Source: Actinomadura meyerae
GTDB taxonomy: Bacteria; Actinomycetota; Actinomycetes; Streptosporangiales; Streptosporangiaceae
Direction: 5' to 3'
NCBI RefSeq assembly: GCF_900188445.1
Contig: NZ_FZOR01000066.1
Location: 1-32,534, forward strand
DNA length: 32,534 nt
Position numbers and translations under genes: made by a program
In this document: piece after piece, positions 30,169 to 32,534 of the stretch
How positions within the stretch are numbered: the first letter of the stretch is position 1
How the letters are laid out: every line of letters begins with the position of its first letter
Notes under the pieces: generated by a model
Database searches by the model: none
Told to the model about the DNA's origin: nothing
The model's input: the letters and a program-made list of their open reading frames with translations, nothing else

Positions 30169-30849
30169 ATGCGCCTGCTGATCGTGGAGGACGAGAAGCG
30201 CCTGGCCACGTCCCTCGCGCGGGGGCTGGCGGCCGAGGGCTTCGTCGTCGAGACCGTCCACGACGGCACCGAGGGGCTGCACCGGGCGCTCGGCGGCGGC
30301 TACGACCTGATCGTCCTCGACATCATGCTGCCCGGGATGAACGGCTACCGGGTGTGCGCGCGGCTGCGGGCGGAGGGCGACGAGACCCCGATCCTGATGC
30401 TGACCGCCAAGGACGGCGAGTACGACGAGGCGGAGGGCCTCGACACCGGCGCCGACGACTACCTCACCAAGCCGTTCTCGTACGTGGTGCTGGTGGCGCG
30501 CGTCCGCGCGCTGCTGCGCCGCCGCACGCGCGGCGCCGCGCCCGCCATCGTCCTGGGCGACCTCACCGTGGACCCGGCTGCGCGGCGGGTGTTCCGGGGC
30601 GAGGCGGAGGTGGAGCTGACCGCCAAGGAGTTCGCCGTGCTGGAGCACCTCGCGGCCAACGCCGGGCGGGTCGTGTCGAAGGCGCAGATCATGGAGGCCG
30701 TCTGGGACTTCGCCTACGACGGCGACCCCAACATCGTCGAGGTGTACGTGAGCGCGCTGCGCCGCAAGCTCGACGTCCCGTTCGGGCGCCGGTCGATCAC
30801 GACGGTGCGCGGCGCCGGGTACCGGCTGGCCCGGGACGGGGGCGCCTGA
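30169..30849 (+). CDS. OmpR-family response regulator (CutR-like)
   Basis: A 226-residue regulator. Receiver: LLIVEDEKRLATSLARGLAA, phosphoacceptor Asp51 in LIVLDIMLPGMNGY, and Lys in DDYLTKPFSYVVLVARVRAL. Winged helix: VELTAKEFAVLEHLAANAGR, then DPNIVEVYVSALRRKL and TTVRGAGYRLA. The TKPFSYVVL segment and overall similarity point to the CutR group of Streptomyces, although many actinomycete regulators share it. ATG 30169 follows GGGGG closely. The kinase begins 1 nt after its stop. Confidence 0.93.
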   Translation: MRLLIVEDEKRLATSLARGLAAEGFVVETVHDGTEGLHRALGGGYDLIVLDIMLPGMNGYRVCARLRAEGDETPILMLTAKDGEYDEAEGLDTGADDYLTKPFSYVVLVARVRALLRRRTRGAAPAIVLGDLTVDPAARRVFRGEAEVELTAKEFAVLEHLAANAGRVVSKAQIMEAVWDFAYDGDPNIVEVYVSALRRKLDVPFGRRSITTVRGAGYRLARDGGA

Positions 30850-30850
30850 C

Positions 30851-32305
30851 GTGGCGCGCCGCCTCGGGTCCGTCCGGGCCCGGACGACGCTGGGCGCGAC
30901 GGCCGTGGTGGCGGTCGCGCTGGTCGCCGCCGGGCTCGCGGTGGTGCTGCTGCTGCGCGCGAACCTGGCCGGGCAGGCGGACCTGCGGGCCGAGGTCGCG
31001 GCGCGGGAGGTCGCGGCGCAGCTCGCGACGGGCACGCCGTTCCGGAGCCTCGACCTGCCGGACGGCGAGGACCACCCGGTCCAGGTCGTCGACGAGGACG
31101 GCCGGGTGCGCGCGGTCAGCGAGGACCTGCAGGCGATCGACGGCACCGGCTCCCCCGGCGTCCGGCCGGGCGCGGCCCCGTCCGGCGACGACGACCGCGA
31201 CGACGACCACCGGGGCCGCGACGGCCGCGACGGCGACGACGATCCCGGACGCGGCGAGGTGTCGGGCGACGACCCGGGGTTCGGCACCGGCCGCGCGACG
31301 GTCGACGGCCGGACGGCCGACTACCGGTTCGCGGCGGTCGAGGTGACGACGCCGGGCGACGAGACGGTCACCGTGTACGCGGGTGCCGATCTCGCGGCGG
31401 CGCGGGACGCGGTCGGCACCGTCACCCGCGCGATGCTCGCCGGCCTGCCGCTGCTGCTGGCCGTGGTCGCGGGCGTGACGTGGCTGGTCACGCGGCGGGC
31501 GCTGCGCCCGGTGGAGGCCGTCCGCGCGGAGCTGGCGGAGATCACCGCCTCCGGCGACCTGGCCCGGCGGGTGCCGGTGCCGGACGCGCGCGACGAGATC
31601 GCGGGCCTCGCCGCGACGACGAACGAGACGCTCGCCGCGCTGGAGGAGTCGGTGGCGCGGCAGCGCGGCTTCGTCGCGGACGCCTCGCACGAGCTGCGCA
31701 GCCCGATCGCATCGCTGCGCACGCAGCTGGAGGTGGCCGCCGCGCACCCGGAGCTGCTGGACGTGGACGGCCTCGTCGAGGACGTCGTGCGGCTCCAGCA
31801 TCTCGCCGCCGACCTGCTGCTGCTCGCCCGGATCGACGCCGGGGAGCGGCCCCCGGCCCGCCCGGTCGCGCTCGGCCGCCTCGTCCGGGACGAGCTGGAC
31901 CGCCGCGCCCCCGGCGACCGCATCGCCGTCCAGGCGTCGATCGACGCGGACCCGCAGGTCATGGGCGTCCCGGGACGGCTGGCGCGGGTGGTGGGCAACC
32001 TGCTCGACAACGCGCAGCGGCACGCGGGCGCGGCCGTCCGGCTGTCGCTGCGCGAGGAGGCGGGCGCGGCGGTGCTGCGCGTGGCCGACGACGGGCCGGG
32101 CGTGCCGCCCGCCGACCGCGAGCGGATCTTCGAGCGGTTCGTCCGGCTGGACGACGCCCGCAGCCGCGACGAGGGGGGCGCCGGGCTGGGCCTCGCCATC
32201 GCCCGGGACCTGGTCGCGGCGCACGGCGGGAGCCTCACCGTCGGCGAGGCCCCCGGCGGCGGCGCGCTGTTCGAGGTGCGGCTGCCGGCCGCCCGAGCTA
32301 CTTGA
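30851..32305 (+). CDS. Sensor histidine kinase (HisKA/HAMP), CutS-like
   Basis: A 484-residue membrane kinase. TM1 is about residues 15-37 and TM2 about 196-215 (MLAGLPLLLAVVAGVTWLV). The sensor region between them contains a long Asp/Arg/Gly/His-rich stretch (DDDRDDDHRGRDGRDGDDD, about 112-130). HAMP follows (RRALRPVEAVRAELAEI). The phosphoacceptor is His280 in ADASHELRSPIASLR. The ATPase domain shows N-box VVGNLLDNAQRHAG, G1 VADDGPGVP and G2 GGAGLGLAIARDL. GTG 30851 lies 1 nt after the regulator stop. The acidic loop mirrors the acidic PepSY protein and may bind cations; the ligand is unknown. Its end overlaps the acyl-CoA dehydrogenase gene by 8 bp. Confidence 0.93.
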   Translation: MARRLGSVRARTTLGATAVVAVALVAAGLAVVLLLRANLAGQADLRAEVAAREVAAQLATGTPFRSLDLPDGEDHPVQVVDEDGRVRAVSEDLQAIDGTGSPGVRPGAAPSGDDDRDDDHRGRDGRDGDDDPGRGEVSGDDPGFGTGRATVDGRTADYRFAAVEVTTPGDETVTVYAGADLAAARDAVGTVTRAMLAGLPLLLAVVAGVTWLVTRRALRPVEAVRAELAEITASGDLARRVPVPDARDEIAGLAATTNETLAALEESVARQRGFVADASHELRSPIASLRTQLEVAAAHPELLDVDGLVEDVVRLQHLAADLLLLARIDAGERPPARPVALGRLVRDELDRRAPGDRIAVQASIDADPQVMGVPGRLARVVGNLLDNAQRHAGAAVRLSLREEAGAAVLRVADDGPGVPPADRERIFERFVRLDDARSRDEGGAGLGLAIARDLVAAHGGSLTVGEAPGGGALFEVRLPAARAT

Positions 32306-32534
32306 GGAGCTGGCGGGCCATCACCATGCGCTGGATCTGGTTGGTGCCCTCGTAGATCTGAGTGATCTTGGCGTCGCGCATCATCCGCTCCACCGGGAAC
32401 TCCCGCGTGTACCCGTACCCACCCAGCAACTGCACCGCATCGGTCGTCACGTCCATCGCCACATCCGAGGCCAGCGCCTTGCACGCCGACGACACGAACG
32501 TCAGATCCGCGACCTTCTCCCCGCCCATCGCCCG
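32298..32534 (-). CDS. Acyl-CoA dehydrogenase, C-terminal part (cut by window edge)
   Basis: The last 78 residues of a FAD-dependent acyl-CoA dehydrogenase of beta-oxidation or amino-acid catabolism. The frame is open at the right edge. LLGGYGYTREFPVERMMRDA and KITQIYEGTNQIQRMVMARQ are diagnostic; Glu in YEGT is the catalytic base in the short/medium-chain group. The gene would begin about 900 bp beyond the window. Confidence 0.95.
   Translation of the reverse strand, partial: RAMGGEKVADLTFVSSACKALASDVAMDVTTDAVQLLGGYGYTREFPVERMMRDAKITQIYEGTNQIQRMVMARQLLK

Noticed and set aside
1..32534. tRNA, rRNA, complete insertion sequences or attachment sites
   Set aside because: I saw no cloverleaf-like tRNA, no rRNA motif, no transposase with inverted ends and no integrase. 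The 2-82 fragment was considered as a transposase end but shows no recognisable motif.

Overview
The window is high-GC DNA (third codon positions are almost all G or C) with frequent GTG and TTG starts and ATGA or GTGA gene overlaps. It carries lineage-typical families: Scr1/DUF5753, DUF397, RsbW-type ATPases without a partner sigma factor, PF04672 methyltransferases and DUF5999. This points to a filamentous actinomycete, probably of the Streptosporangiales (Actinomadura-like). The genus is inference, because no rRNA or other marker lies in the window.

Layout. Positions 1-720 hold the wreck of a DUF397 / Scr1-type regulator / ATPase cluster; all three genes are broken. Positions 774-4061 encode an NLR-like NACHT-LRR protein, a candidate phage-defence sensor. 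Positions 4241-6005 hold a leader ORF with a dyad and a 14-TM drug exporter, ended by a bidirectional terminator shared with an acyl-CoA synthetase (6099-7634). Positions 7694-8725 hold an intact DUF397 gene and a divergent ATPase, separated by 12-bp iterons but with no Scr1 regulator. Positions 8709-12613 hold trehalose-6-phosphate synthase, DoxX, a MarR regulator and a cytokinin-oxidase-like FAD protein with a clipped C-terminus. Positions 12614-17869 hold an HD hydrolase and a YbaK deacylase, divergent from a GntR / lipocalin-like protein / GMC oxidase operon. Positions 17891-21736 hold a formaldehyde dehydrogenase and a DedA-histidine kinase-response regulator operon. Positions 21951-24892 hold a methyltransferase, a membrane-anchored C4HC3 (PHD/RING-like) zinc protein, a micro-ORF, DUF5999, a DUF218 protein and a second small membrane protein related to the zinc protein. 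Positions 25040-27043 encode a DUF4041 + GIY-YIG nuclease of SNIPE-like architecture. The right end holds a variant PRPP synthase, an SRPBCC protein, a second PF04672 methyltransferase, a PepSY protein divergent from an OmpR-type two-component system, and the end of an acyl-CoA dehydrogenase.

The most notable points are: (1) two unlinked defence candidates, the NACHT-LRR protein and the DUF4041/GIY-YIG nuclease; (2) a PHD-spaced zinc finger on a bacterial membrane anchor, with a finger-less paralogue 1.1 kb away directly upstream of the nuclease; (3) a recurring pattern of short tandem duplications at gene edges (60, 24, 25, 18, 21 and 11 bp). Two of these multiply a ribosome-binding-site-plus-start-codon unit, and one creates a 24-residue repeat peptide that bridges two genes by ATGA overlaps at both ends. 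Everything here was read by eye; family assignments rest on motif recognition, not on searches.
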